From: Persephonella sp. KM09-Lau-8
GTDB taxonomy: Bacteria > Aquificota > Aquificia > Aquificales > Hydrogenothermaceae
NCBI RefSeq assembly: GCF_000703085.1
Contig: NZ_JNLL01000001.1
Coordinates: forward strand, 682,001-746,000
Reading direction: 5' to 3'
DNA: 64,000 bases
Shown here: in pieces, positions 1 to 10,287 of the stretch
Numbering within the stretch: position 1 is the stretch's first letter
Layout: each line of letters opens with the position of its first letter
Position numbers and translations under genes: made by a program
The notes under the pieces: model-generated
The model's database searches: none
What the model saw: the letters and a program-made list of their open reading frames with translations, nothing else
Told to the model about the DNA's origin: nothing

Positions 1-591
1 TCCTCTTTTGTTATTATGTTTGTTTATATAATAGCTTTAAAACTAACCACTGATTATGAAAAAAGACTTCTAAAAACAGCAGCCAGAGAGGTTGCAGAAG
101 AACTACATTACGAAAAAGTGCAGTTGAAAGAAGTAATCATAAAATCTATCTTCTTTTCAATCTTAATCATATTTGCAGCAATATTTCTCCCTGATGTAGG
201 GCACAAAATAACAGAGATTTTCGGATTAAGTGAAACATTTTTCGGAAGTTTATTTATAGCCATCTCAACATCCTTACCTGAACTTGCAGTATCTATTGCT
301 GCTGTTAGACTTAATCTGGTTCAGATTGCTGTAGCAAATCTTCTTGGAAGTAATATTTTCAATATTTTTATTTTACCTATAGCAGATATTTTTTACACAA
401 AGGGTTCAATTTTATCCAGTATGAGTCTTACCAACCTGCTCCCTGCTGGATTTTCCGTCTTGATGACAGGTATTGTTATTGTAGGACTTATCTATAAAGC
501 AGAAAGGAAATTTTTGCCTCTGGCATACGAATCAATAGTGTTGATATTTGTTTATATTGTTGGAATATATATCATCTTTATAGCCCGTTAA
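1..591 (+). CDS. Ca2+/Na+ exchanger family protein, C-terminal part
   Basis: The reading frame is open from base 1, so the gene starts outside the window; an internal ATG at 16 is not convincing as the start. The visible ~196 residues hold several hydrophobic membrane segments and the family's alpha-repeat signature, seen as TSLPELAVS followed by NLLGSNIFNI. These segments form the cation-binding site of Ca2+/cation antiporters (CaCA superfamily, YrbG-like). The likely role is cation/Na+ or cation/H+ exchange across the inner membrane; substrate cannot be told. A charged loop near the beginning (KRLLKTAAREVAEE) probably separates the two alpha-repeat halves. The next gene starts 85 bases downstream. 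Confidence 0.8.
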   Translation, partial: SSFVIMFVYIIALKLTTDYEKRLLKTAAREVAEELHYEKVQLKEVIIKSIFFSILIIFAAIFLPDVGHKITEIFGLSETFFGSLFIAISTSLPELAVSIAAVRLNLVQIAVANLLGSNIFNIFILPIADIFYTKGSILSSMSLTNLLPAGFSVLMTGIVIVGLIYKAERKFLPLAYESIVLIFVYIVGIYIIFIAR

Positions 592-676
592 TCTGTTTTA
601 AATCATTAATAACTTTGAAACTTTTGTGTAGTATATACTTGCCTATTATATTATGGAGCCTATTATTATTTAATAG

Positions 677-3358
677 ATGAATTTAAGAACAAAATTTTTA
701 CTACTTTATATAGGAACTTTCTTAATTCTAAGTAGTTTCTTCTTATCGCTTTATTTTTACACAGAAACAAGAAATTTTAAAAATATTGAATACCACTATA
801 TTTACTCCATATTTGAACATATTAATAAAGATTTAAATGATCAAATTCAAAGCTTAAAAAGTTTGTCTAAGAACGAAGCTCACTGGAACAATATATATTT
901 ATTCGTTTTAAATGAGAATGAAAATTTTATCAAAAATAATTTTGATTCTAAGAATTCTAATTTAGAAGAATACAAAATAAACATTTACACTATATTAGAT
1001 TCTGAAAAGAAAGTTATTTTAAACAGATGCTATCCATTATCTTTAAAATGTGAAAATATACTAAATACTTTACTGCGAACTGTATCAATAGATGAACCTA
1101 AAACCGGTATCGTTTCCATAGAAGGACAACCCTGGATAATTTCAATACAGCATATACTCCCAACTAATAAAACAGGAAAAAAAGTTGGATTTCTTATATT
1201 CGGCAGGAAAATTTTACCTATGGATATTCCTTTCGTAAATTTTAAAAATATTCCTGAATTTATAAAACCTTCGAAAAAATTTAAACTCAATAATGGAGAA
1301 ATATATATAAAAGAGAATGATAATGGTTATACATTTTCTTTTTTAAGAAAAGATCTAAATGGGAAATTATTACCTGTATACTCAGGGAATATACAACCAG
1401 GTATAACCCAGCAATCATATAAATACACGATTATTGCAGGTTTAATTTCTATTTTCGCATTTTTGACCATTTTTGCACTATTATATTTCTTTTTTAAAGA
1501 ATTTTTTAGAAAACCTTTAACTAATATTATTGAAAACCTAAACACTATTGCGAAGAAAAGAGATTTTAGCAAAAGATTGCCTGAAAACTTTAATTCAGAT
1601 GAATTTAAAACTCTTGCAAGAGAAATAAATTTTCTACTGTCTGCAACAGAAATATATTTAAAACAATCTAAAGAGCAATCCCAAATGTTTGAGATTCTCG
1701 CACAAAATTCACCTGTTGGAGTTTTCCTTTTCAGAGATAAGATTGAGTATATAAATCCATCCATAAAAAATATTTTAGGTTACTCCCCTACTGAAATTAT
1801 AGGAAGACCTATTGCTGATTTTCTAAAAGAAATAGATCCTAAATTGAAAGAAAATATTGTAAAGAATATCCAAAGAAGATTAAAAGGAGAAGTTTTTAAA
1901 AATGAATTTCAAATGAAAATAAAATCAAAAGAAGGGAATACCAAGGATGTATTAGTTATTTCCAATACTGTATTCATAAATGAAAAGCCTTATGGAATGG
2001 GAATATTAATTGATATAACTGAAATAAAAAAATTAGAAAATAAATTAAAAGAAATGGTGGAGAAAGATTCTTTAACGGACTTATTGAGTAGAAGAGGATT
2101 TTATGACAAATTAGATTATCTAATTAGTTTATATCACAAGAGCAGAAATAAATTTTTCCTATTATTTATAGATCTAAATCATTTTAAAAATATAAATGAT
2201 AGCCATGGGCACTCAATAGGAGATAAAGTTTTAAAAATTATTGGGCATAGACTGAAAAAAGCTTTATGGAAAGAAGATATTGTAGGAAGACTTGGTGGAG
2301 ATGAATTTGGAGTTATAATCCCTAATTTTGCTAAATTTGAAGATATATTTATTGTTTTAGACAAAATAATAAGACATATAGAAAAACCTGTTGTTATAAA
2401 CGATTATAAATTCTTTATAACTGCAAGTATAGGCGTTACTGTTTTTCCTGAAGATGGTATTTCTGTTGAACAGTTGATAAAAAGAGCAGATATAGCAATG
2501 TATAAAGCAAAAGAAAACTCCAGAAAAACCAATAAAAGTAGCTTCGTATTTTTCTCACCTGAATTTGAAAAGCATATTAAAGAAAAGTTTGAAATAGAGA
2601 AAGAACTCAAAAAGGCTATTCAAGAATCCCCTGAAGAATTCATTATTCTATATCAGCCTATATTTGATCTGCGGGCAAACAGACCGGTTAAAGTTGAAGC
2701 CCTTGTTAGATGGAATTCGGCAAAATTTGGCTTAATGCAGCCATCTGTTTTTATACCTGTTGCAGAAGAAACAGGCATTATCAGTTCTATTACAAAAATA
2801 GTTATTGAAAAGGTAACAAAACAAATAAAAAATTGGCAAGAAAAAGGGATAGAATTAAGAGCTTCAATAAATATTTCTCCTGTGGATTTCAAAAATGAAA
2901 ATGTTCTTGAGTTTTTGATGGACAAGGTAAAGGAAAACAATCTTGAGGGAAAAATATGTATTGAGATTACAGAAAATATTCTACTTGAAAATATAGACCA
3001 TAATAAACTTCTTCTTGATAAACTTACTTTAAATGGTATAGAAGTCATGCTGGACGACTTTGGAACAGGATATTCCTCTTTAACCTATTTGAAAAAATTC
3101 CCAATATCAGTTCTGAAAATTGACAGAGAATTTGTAAAGGATATGACTCATGACGAGTACGATAGGGGAATAGTTTTTACTATAATTAAACTAACCCAAA
3201 TTCTTTCAATGGACTCTCTTGCTGAAGGAATAGAAACAGAAGAACATCTAAATATCCTGAAAGAATTCGGCTGCACTTATGGACAGGGATACTTTTTCAG
3301 TAAGCCTGTATCTCCACAAGAGATTGAAAATAAATATTTTTCCACAGTTTCTATATAA
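677..3358 (+). CDS. CHASE4-HAMP-PAS-GGDEF-EAL membrane c-di-GMP enzyme
   Basis: 893-residue sensor protein. Domains in order: TM helix (about 7-27); extracytoplasmic CHASE4-like region with the hallmark HWNNIYLFV and a following FIKNNF; second TM (about 252-273); HAMP (about 275-325); PAS (about 340-455); GGDEF (about 460-620); EAL (about 635-890). The GGDEF motif is intact (RLGGDEFGVII), but the inhibitory RxxD site just upstream reads WKED, so product feedback is probably lost. All EAL catalytic elements are present: EALVRW, INISP, EITE, DDFGTG, LKID, AEGIE and QGY. Both synthesis and breakdown of c-di-GMP are therefore possible; which dominates is not visible. It stands alone, with 84-85 base gaps on both sides. 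Confidence 0.9.
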   Translation: MNLRTKFLLLYIGTFLILSSFFLSLYFYTETRNFKNIEYHYIYSIFEHINKDLNDQIQSLKSLSKNEAHWNNIYLFVLNENENFIKNNFDSKNSNLEEYKINIYTILDSEKKVILNRCYPLSLKCENILNTLLRTVSIDEPKTGIVSIEGQPWIISIQHILPTNKTGKKVGFLIFGRKILPMDIPFVNFKNIPEFIKPSKKFKLNNGEIYIKENDNGYTFSFLRKDLNGKLLPVYSGNIQPGITQQSYKYTIIAGLISIFAFLTIFALLYFFFKEFFRKPLTNIIENLNTIAKKRDFSKRLPENFNSDEFKTLAREINFLLSATEIYLKQSKEQSQMFEILAQNSPVGVFLFRDKIEYINPSIKNILGYSPTEIIGRPIADFLKEIDPKLKENIVKNIQRRLKGEVFKNEFQMKIKSKEGNTKDVLVISNTVFINEKPYGMGILIDITEIKKLENKLKEMVEKDSLTDLLSRRGFYDKLDYLISLYHKSRNKFFLLFIDLNHFKNINDSHGHSIGDKVLKIIGHRLKKALWKEDIVGRLGGDEFGVIIPNFAKFEDIFIVLDKIIRHIEKPVVINDYKFFITASIGVTVFPEDGISVEQLIKRADIAMYKAKENSRKTNKSSFVFFSPEFEKHIKEKFEIEKELKKAIQESPEEFIILYQPIFDLRANRPVKVEALVRWNSAKFGLMQPSVFIPVAEETGIISSITKIVIEKVTKQIKNWQEKGIELRASINISPVDFKNENVLEFLMDKVKENNLEGKICIEITENILLENIDHNKLLLDKLTLNGIEVMLDDFGTGYSSLTYLKKFPISVLKIDREFVKDMTHDEYDRGIVFTIIKLTQILSMDSLAEGIETEEHLNILKEFGCTYGQGYFFSKPVSPQEIENKYFSTVSI

Positions 3359-3442
3359 CAAATTTCCCTAAATTTCAAGATTGATTTAATCGAAAAATTT
3401 TTATAGATTTTTATTCCTCAAAACAGATACGGGGTTGGGAAA

Positions 3443-6400
3443 ATGTCAAAAGATTTTGTCCATTTACACCTTCACAGTCATTACTCAATGCTTGACGGAA
3501 TGATAAAAATACCTGAACTGGCACAAAAAGCACAGGAGTATGGATACAAAGCAGTAGCCTTAACAGACCATGGAAATATATTCGGTGCCATAGAGTTCTA
3601 TCAAGAGATGAAAAAGGTTGGCGTAAAGCCAATCATCGGAATGGAAGCATATTTCACCAACAATAGATTTGAGAAAAAAGGAGAAGGTTCAGACAGCATT
3701 CTTGCAGACAAAAACTATCACCTGATATTGCATGCCAAAGACAAACAGGGATTTAAAAATCTTATGAAACTTTCTTCCCTTGCATACACAGAAGGCTTTT
3801 ACTACAAACCCCGTATCGACTGGGAATTACTTGAAAAATATCATGAAGGGTTGATATGCCAGACAGCCTGTCTGAAAGGATTTATTCCTCATCTGCTTTC
3901 AAAGGGAAAATTTGATGAAGCCTATGAATATGCAAAAAGGCTGAAAGATATATTCGGAGAAGACCTGTATTTTGAAATACAGCTTAATGGTCTTGAGGAA
4001 CAGGATGAAGCAAATAAAGGTCTTTTTGAGCTGGCCAAAAAACTTGATGTTAAGATAGTAGCCACTAATGATTCCCATTACCTTAACGAAGAAGATGCTG
4101 AAGCACACGATGTTATAAAAGCCCTTCAAATGAAAATGACCCTAAAAGAACTTAAAGAAAAGGGTAGAGCATTTAAAGTTAGAGGGCTTCATTTCACAAC
4201 ACCGGAAGAGATGTATCAAAAATTCAAAGGCTATGAAGAAGTCCTGAAAAACACAATGGAAATTGCAGAAAAATGTAATGTTGAGATAGATACAGCAGAA
4301 ACAAGAGGATATCTATTCCCGAAATTCCAGATTCCCGGACTGGATAGAGAAGCCACCTATGAAGAAAAAGAAAAATATTTTGAAAAATTGGCATGGGAAG
4401 GTCTGGAAAAAAGATTATCTAAAATAAAAGAGCTTCCAAAAGAAAAATATCAGCAGTATAAAGAAAGACTTGAGTATGAAATAAATGTTATAAAACAGAT
4501 GGGCTTCCCTGAGTATTTCCTGATAGTTCAGGATTTTATCAACTATGCGAAACAAAACGGTATTCCTGTTGGTCCCGGAAGAGGTAGTGCCGCAGGTTCC
4601 CTTGTTGCATACACTCTGGGAATTACCGATGTTGACCCACTACAACACGGCCTTATTTTTGAGAGGTTTCTAAACCCAGACAGGATTTCTATGCCGGATA
4701 TTGATGTGGATTTCTGCCAGGAAAACAGGCCAAAAGTCATAGAGTATGTAAAAAATAAATACGGCGAAAATGCTGTTGCCCAGATTATTACATACAACTT
4801 TATGAAATCAAAGATGGTTATCAGGGATGTTGCACGGGCTTTAGGCTTTTCTTACGTAGAAGCAGACAAGATTGCAAAAATGATACTACCGGGTCCTGTG
4901 CAAGGCTCAACCCTCACAATTGATGAAAACCTTGAGGCAAATCCAGAATTTAGAAAGCTTTATGAAACAGATGAAAAAGTCAGAAAACTTATAGACCTTG
5001 CAAGGAAGCTTGAAGGTTCAGCAAGACATACAGGAATTCACGCTGCCGGTGTGGTTATCGCCCCCGGAGACCTTGATGAGTATGTTCCGGTATATGTTGA
5101 TAAAGATGGCACAAAAGCCACCCAGTTTGATATGGGAACCCTTGAGATGCTTGGTCTTGTCAAAATGGACTTCCTCGGCCTGAAAACCCTCACCGAACTT
5201 GATTATATGAGAAAACTGGTCAAGGAAAGACATGGTGTTGAGCTGAATTTCCTTGAGCTTGGATTTGATGATCCGAATGTTTATAAACTGCTACAATCTG
5301 GCAAAACCACAGGAGTATTCCAGCTTGAATCAAAAGGAATGCAAAATCTCCTTACAAGACTTAAACCGGATAAATTTGATGAAATCATAGCTATCCTTGC
5401 CCTGTTTAGACCAGGACCCCTTATGTCCGGAATGGTAGATGAATATATAGAAAGAAAACACGGAAGAAAACCAGTTGAGTATCCTTTTGATGAGGTAAAA
5501 GATATTCTGGAAGAAACTTACGGGCTTGTAATTTATCAAGAACAGATAATGTTCATGGCCAACATTCTCTCTGGCTTCACAATGGCAGAAGCTGACACCC
5601 TCAGGAAAGCTATAGGTAAGAAAAAGGCCGATGTTATGGCCAAAATGAAAGATAGATTTATATCCGGAGCCGTCAAAAACGGATTTGATAAACAAAAGAT
5701 AGAAAAGCTATGGGATGATATAGAAAAGTTTGCATCTTACTCATTTAACAAATCACACTCAACAGCCTATGCTTATCTTACATACTGGACAGCCTATATC
5801 AAAACCTACTATCCAGAGGAATTCTTTGCAGTTAAGCTGACAACAGAAGGAAATGATGATAAATTCCTTAATCTTCTTCTGGATATGAAAGACTTTGGAA
5901 TACAACTGCTTCCACCTGATGTAAACAAATCCCGTGCAGAATTTTATATTGAGGATAAAGGAAAAATCAGATTTGGACTGGCAAGGATTAAGAATGTGGG
6001 AGAACAATCTGCAGAAGAGATAGTAAAAGAAAGAGAAGCAAACGGAAAATATACAGATATCTTTGATATAGCAGAAAGACTGGATTCCAAAAAGTTAAAC
6101 AAAAGGGTTCTTGAAGCCCTGATAAAAGCCGGAGCCTTTGATTTTACAGGGGTTGATAGAGGCATTATGCTTGCCACAGTAGATAAAGCACTATCAGCCG
6201 GCCAGAAAACAAGGGAGCTTAAAGCCTCGGGCCAGAACTCATTGTTTGGCTTGATGACTGTTGAAAACACCGAACCAGTTATTTCCTATGAAAAGGCAAA
6301 TCCTTTATCTGAAAAGGAAAAACTCAATTATGAAAAGGAAGTTCTTGGATTTTACCTATCAGGACATCCATTAAAGGCCTATGAAAAAGAACTGAGAGGA

Positions 6401-6940
6401 TATGTAACTCCTATAAACAAACTGATTGATAGGAAAACAGGAGACAAAGTCAAAATTGCAGGAGTTATCTCTGATATCAAAAGGAAGAAAACCCGTTCAG
6501 GAGCTACAATGGCAATAATGACAGTTCAGGATGAAACAGGAATTATAGATGTCAGAGTTTTCACCGATAGAATGGAAGATACATCATTTCTGGAAGAGGA
6601 TAAAATTGTGATTATAGAAGGAAGTGTTGAGATAAATGAGGAACAGGAAAAGGTCTCAATGAACGCAATAAATGTTACCCCTGTTGAATATATAAACAAA
6701 CAGGTTTCTGCAGTCAGGTTTGTTTTATCCAAGGAAAAAGCAATGAACGGGGTTGCAGTTAAACTAAAGGAAATCTGCGAAAAATACAGAGGCGATAAAG
6801 ATGTAATAATTGAAATTAATGAACCAGGTAAGTTTAGAGCAGAAATAGCAGCCCATAGCAATTTTGCAGTTGATATAAATGATGAGTTTAAACAGGAAAT
6901 ATCAAAGATTCTATCTCCAGAGGAATTCTTCTTTGAATAA
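3443..6940 (+). CDS. dnaE: DNA polymerase III subunit alpha
   Basis: 1165 residues, normal length for DnaE1, the replicative polymerase. The N-terminal PHP domain opens with HLHLHSHYSMLDG. The polymerase palm has the GPGRGSAAGSL segment and the catalytic PDIDVDF aspartates. Helix-hairpin-helix, beta-binding and OB-fold regions follow; the OB fold is around KIAGVISDIKRKKTRSG. DnaE copies DNA within the Pol III holoenzyme, tethered by the DnaN clamp whose gene begins at 63757. The ATG at 3443 follows a GGGG-containing ribosome site and sits directly before the conserved HLH motif. A flavodoxin-like gene starts 14 bases downstream, so the two are probably cotranscribed. Confidence 0.97.
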   Translation: MSKDFVHLHLHSHYSMLDGMIKIPELAQKAQEYGYKAVALTDHGNIFGAIEFYQEMKKVGVKPIIGMEAYFTNNRFEKKGEGSDSILADKNYHLILHAKDKQGFKNLMKLSSLAYTEGFYYKPRIDWELLEKYHEGLICQTACLKGFIPHLLSKGKFDEAYEYAKRLKDIFGEDLYFEIQLNGLEEQDEANKGLFELAKKLDVKIVATNDSHYLNEEDAEAHDVIKALQMKMTLKELKEKGRAFKVRGLHFTTPEEMYQKFKGYEEVLKNTMEIAEKCNVEIDTAETRGYLFPKFQIPGLDREATYEEKEKYFEKLAWEGLEKRLSKIKELPKEKYQQYKERLEYEINVIKQMGFPEYFLIVQDFINYAKQNGIPVGPGRGSAAGSLVAYTLGITDVDPLQHGLIFERFLNPDRISMPDIDVDFCQENRPKVIEYVKNKYGENAVAQIITYNFMKSKMVIRDVARALGFSYVEADKIAKMILPGPVQGSTLTIDENLEANPEFRKLYETDEKVRKLIDLARKLEGSARHTGIHAAGVVIAPGDLDEYVPVYVDKDGTKATQFDMGTLEMLGLVKMDFLGLKTLTELDYMRKLVKERHGVELNFLELGFDDPNVYKLLQSGKTTGVFQLESKGMQNLLTRLKPDKFDEIIAILALFRPGPLMSGMVDEYIERKHGRKPVEYPFDEVKDILEETYGLVIYQEQIMFMANILSGFTMAEADTLRKAIGKKKADVMAKMKDRFISGAVKNGFDKQKIEKLWDDIEKFASYSFNKSHSTAYAYLTYWTAYIKTYYPEEFFAVKLTTEGNDDKFLNLLLDMKDFGIQLLPPDVNKSRAEFYIEDKGKIRFGLARIKNVGEQSAEEIVKEREANGKYTDIFDIAERLDSKKLNKRVLEALIKAGAFDFTGVDRGIMLATVDKALSAGQKTRELKASGQNSLFGLMTVENTEPVISYEKANPLSEKEKLNYEKEVLGFYLSGHPLKAYEKELRGYVTPINKLIDRKTGDKVKIAGVISDIKRKKTRSGATMAIMTVQDETGIIDVRVFTDRMEDTSFLEEDKIVIIEGSVEINEEQEKVSMNAINVTPVEYINKQVSAVRFVLSKEKAMNGVAVKLKEICEKYRGDKDVIIEINEPGKFRAEIAAHSNFAVDINDEFKQEISKILSPEEFFFE

Positions 6941-6954
6941 AAAGGAGAGGAAAA

Positions 6955-7488
6955 ATGGGTAAGGTTCTGGTTTTATATGACTCTCAAACCGGACATACCG
7001 CAAAAATGGCTGAATATGTTGCAAAAGGCGCAAGTAAATATCCTGTGGAGGTTAGACTTAAAAGTGTTGATGAGGCCACAAAAGAAGATATCTTGTGGTG
7101 TGATGGTATAGCCGTTGGTAGCCCTACACATCTTGGCGTTGTTTCATGGAAAATGAAAAAGTTCTGGGATGACCTTGTTGATTTATGGGGTGAGATAGAT
7201 GGCAAAATTGGATGTGCTTTTTCCTCTTCAGGTGGATGGGGCGGCGGTAGTGAGATAGTCTGTATGTCTATTCTTACAATCCTAATGAATTATGGATTTT
7301 TAGTGTTTGGAGTTACAGATTACACAGGGGATAAATTTACGCTCCACTATGGAGCTGTATCTGCAGGTGAACCGAGAAAAGAAGAAGAAATCAAAGCCTG
7401 TGAAAGACTGGGAGAAAGGCTTGCCCAATGGGTTCTTGTCTATGTTGACGGCAAAAAGGAGTATAAAAAATCACAATCTCAGGAGTAA
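6955..7488 (+). CDS. Flavodoxin-like NAD(P)H:quinone oxidoreductase-type protein (WrbA/flavodoxin family)
   Basis: 177 residues with a flavodoxin fold. The FMN phosphate-binding loop is at the N-terminus (DSQTGHTAKMAEYVAKG). The second FMN loop is near SPTHLGVVSWKMKKFWDD, and the third contains SSSGGWGGGSE. This resembles WrbA-type and NADPH-dependent FMN reductases, which transfer two electrons to quinones or other acceptors. It starts 14 bases after dnaE with a strong AAAGGAGAGG ribosome site. Its last 18 bases overlap the end of mfd on the other strand. The exact acceptor is unknown; it could equally be an electron carrier. Confidence 0.8.
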   Translation: MGKVLVLYDSQTGHTAKMAEYVAKGASKYPVEVRLKSVDEATKEDILWCDGIAVGSPTHLGVVSWKMKKFWDDLVDLWGEIDGKIGCAFSSSGGWGGGSEIVCMSILTILMNYGFLVFGVTDYTGDKFTLHYGAVSAGEPRKEEEIKACERLGERLAQWVLVYVDGKKEYKKSQSQE

Positions 7489-10278
7489 TTCTGTTATTTT
7501 AGGTATTTCCTTTTTATTTAAAAATATCTCAACTTTTTCAGGTGATAAAAACTTAATATCAAAATTTTTTGGTAATTCCATTATAAACTCCGGTGAAGGT
7601 GGATTTTCTGTATCCATATAAATTGTGGTAACCGGTTCCCTGAGCTCTATTTTGTTAATACCTTTTCCTGTTGCAGCCTTTTTGAGTTTTTCAATCTCCA
7701 GATATAATTCAAACACATCAGGTAGTCCTGAATAAAATTCCTTGAGATATTTACGGATATGTTCTATTTCTTTATAGTCTATAGCTTTTGACACAGTCAT
7801 ATATATATTCATCCTTTCTTTAGGGTCTGGTATAAACTCCTCAGGTATATAACTCTCCATATCAACAACCATAACAGGTTCTTTTTCCGAGCTGCCTTTT
7901 TCTTCTGAAATAGTTTCCTGAAGCAGTTTAATATACATCTCATATCCTACGGCTTTTATGTGTCCGCTCTGCTCAACTCCAAGTATATTTCCTGCTCCTC
8001 TAATCTGCATATCTTCAATAGAAATTTTAAGGCCTGAACCTGGTCTGGTTAATCTCAGAATTGCATCAAGTCTTTTTTCTGCATCTTTTGATATCTCAGG
8101 AGGAACAAGTAGATAGCAGTATGCCTGAATATTTCCCCGACCCACCCTTCCTCTAAGATGATAAAGCTGTGCAAGACCAAAAAGGTCTGCCCTTTCAACA
8201 ATAAGTGTGTTTGCAGTTGGAATATCTATTCCTGTTTCTATTATTGAGGTGGAAACAAGAATATCTATTTTTCCTTCAATAAAATCAAGTATTACCTTTT
8301 CTATCTGTTTAGGCTTCATTCTGCCGTGGGCAACTTCAACATTTGCCTGTGGAAACATATTTTTAAGTGTTTTTGCCTTTTCCTCAATTGTATCAATACG
8401 GTTATGCAGGTAAAAAACCTGACCTTTTCTTTTGAGCTCAAATTCGATTGCTTTTTTGATGATATTTTCATTTTCAACAAATACATAGGTTTTTGTTTCA
8501 AGTCTACCTTCAGGGGGAGTTTTAATCACAGATAGTTCTTTTAAACCTGAAAGCGCCATATTTAATGTTCTTGGTATAGGGGTTGCTGTCATATAAAGGG
8601 TATCCACATCTTTTTTGGTATGTCTTATCTTTTCTTTTGCACGGACGCCGAACCTGTGTTCCTCATCTATGATTAATAAGCCCAGATTTTTAAATTTAAC
8701 ATTATCCTGAAGTAGTTTGTGTGTGCCAATAACAATATCTATTTTTCCTTCTTCAAGCTGTCTTAAGATTTCTTCTGTTTCTTTTTTGGATTTCAGCCTT
8801 GACAGATTTTCAACTTTTATTCCAAATGGCTCAAGCCTTTCCTTAAAATTTCTGTAATGCTGATAAGAAAGTATAGTAGTTGGAGTTAAAACTGCCGTTT
8901 GCTTACCATTTATTGCAGCAATAAAAGCAGCTCTAAGGGCAACTTCTGTTTTACCAAACCCCACATCTCCGCAAATAACTCTTTCCATAGGTTTATTAGA
9001 GGACATATCTTTTTTGACGTCATTTATGGCTTTTAGCTGGTCTGGAGTTTCTATGTATGGAAAGCTTTTTTCAAATTCGGAAATAAGCTCATCTGATATA
9101 TCAAATGGTGGTCTTGTAATTTGTTGACGTTGGGAGTAAAGCTTAATAAGTTCCTTTGCTACTTTCTTTAGAGAATTTTTTATTTTTCTTTTTAGATTAC
9201 GCCATGAGGTTCCGCCTATTTTGTCTAAAACAACATTTCCCTGTGGAGTATATCTGTAAATCTTATCAAAATGCAAATAGGATACATATATCTTTTCTCC
9301 CCCTGCATACTCAAGTATCATAAAATCATAGGTCTTTCCTTTGATTTCCCTTGTTTCTATTCCTCTGAATATACCTATTCCGTAATCCTCATGGATTATG
9401 TAATCTCCAATCTCAAGGGGAGAAAATTCAAAATCAAGACTTTCCTGGCTTTCAGGTATAAAAATAGTTTTTTTCTCTTCTAAGACAGCAGGTTGTCTTA
9501 GTGGTAGACGGATTTTTTTGAAACCTGAGTGGTCAGTTCTTTTTCCTTCAGATACTTTATCTAATAAATAGACACCTTCTCCAATTTCTCTGTATATATT
9601 TAGATAATAAAAATCAGCACCTTTGAGAAACTTGCTAATATTTTCTTTTTCTGTTTCTCTGAACTGGATTTCAATCCCTGAACGGAGAATAACAGGCTCA
9701 TCATAGAGAGGATAGATATCTATCTGATTTATCTCTTTTCTGGTATTTAGCTTTGAGACCTGGAATATATTTTCAACTATATCACCAAAAAAATCTATCT
9801 CAAAAATACCGGTAAAAGGGATATAAATCCTGATAATTCCACCTTTTACTGAAAACTCTCCTTCATTTTCAAGATTTTCTTCTCTAATGTATCCGTGTTC
9901 AACAAGTTTATGAATTAGGTAATCTCTGTCTAAATCTATACCTGTGGCGATGGTAATTATCTCTTTGTCAAAATTCTTTCTAATAGATGTATTAAATATA
10001 TTAGAGTCTGAAACAGCTATAACCGGTTTTTTGCTTTTTATTAGCTGGGTAAGGGCAAAATTTCTTTTAATCTGGAGTTCAAGGTCATATTTATCAATCT
10101 GGGATGGCAGTTCAACAACCTGAATATCTTTTTTGAAATAATCAGCATAGACTCTGGCATCATTTAAAAAAAGTTTCTTTCTTTTCTGGTCTTCAGTGAT
10201 TACTAAGGATTTTCCTTCAGTCTGGGAAACCAGATAATATTCAGGAAGAGAACCTGTAAACCCGTATAGCTTTTTCAT
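7471..10278 (-). CDS. mfd: Transcription-repair coupling factor (short form)
   Basis: 935 residues, about 200 shorter than E. coli Mfd. It removes RNA polymerase stalled at DNA lesions and recruits UvrA. The reduced N-terminal UvrB-like region spans about 1-300. The CarD-like RNA polymerase interaction domain follows (GDYIIHEDYGIGIF). RecG-type translocase motifs come next: GDVGFGKTE (Walker A), IDEEHRFGV (Walker B), TATPIPRT and LRGRVGRG. The C-terminal TRCF domain follows. It begins 9 bases after the psiE-like gene, so it is last in the mltD operon. The stop codon lies inside the flavodoxin gene on the opposite strand. Confidence 0.95.
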   Translation of the reverse strand: MKKLYGFTGSLPEYYLVSQTEGKSLVITEDQKRKKLFLNDARVYADYFKKDIQVVELPSQIDKYDLELQIKRNFALTQLIKSKKPVIAVSDSNIFNTSIRKNFDKEIITIATGIDLDRDYLIHKLVEHGYIREENLENEGEFSVKGGIIRIYIPFTGIFEIDFFGDIVENIFQVSKLNTRKEINQIDIYPLYDEPVILRSGIEIQFRETEKENISKFLKGADFYYLNIYREIGEGVYLLDKVSEGKRTDHSGFKKIRLPLRQPAVLEEKKTIFIPESQESLDFEFSPLEIGDYIIHEDYGIGIFRGIETREIKGKTYDFMILEYAGGEKIYVSYLHFDKIYRYTPQGNVVLDKIGGTSWRNLKRKIKNSLKKVAKELIKLYSQRQQITRPPFDISDELISEFEKSFPYIETPDQLKAINDVKKDMSSNKPMERVICGDVGFGKTEVALRAAFIAAINGKQTAVLTPTTILSYQHYRNFKERLEPFGIKVENLSRLKSKKETEEILRQLEEGKIDIVIGTHKLLQDNVKFKNLGLLIIDEEHRFGVRAKEKIRHTKKDVDTLYMTATPIPRTLNMALSGLKELSVIKTPPEGRLETKTYVFVENENIIKKAIEFELKRKGQVFYLHNRIDTIEEKAKTLKNMFPQANVEVAHGRMKPKQIEKVILDFIEGKIDILVSTSIIETGIDIPTANTLIVERADLFGLAQLYHLRGRVGRGNIQAYCYLLVPPEISKDAEKRLDAILRLTRPGSGLKISIEDMQIRGAGNILGVEQSGHIKAVGYEMYIKLLQETISEEKGSSEKEPVMVVDMESYIPEEFIPDPKERMNIYMTVSKAIDYKEIEHIRKYLKEFYSGLPDVFELYLEIEKLKKAATGKGINKIELREPVTTIYMDTENPPSPEFIMELPKNFDIKFLSPEKVEIFLNKKEIPKITELLLRL

Positions 10279-10287
10279 AGGAAGAAA

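Noticed and set aside
592-676. Possible promoter with TTGAAA and TATACT before the CHASE4 protein
   Set aside because: Spacing is only 13 bases and no alternative pair fits, so no promoter is claimed.
4998-5183. 61-codon frame inside dnaE and similar frames inside other genes
   Set aside because: They are shadows of strongly supported genes on another frame, with no ribosome site or independent motif.
7307-7621. 104-codon plus-strand frame across the flavodoxin/mfd junction
   Set aside because: It overlaps two well-supported genes, has no ribosome site, and its composition is that of antisense mfd.
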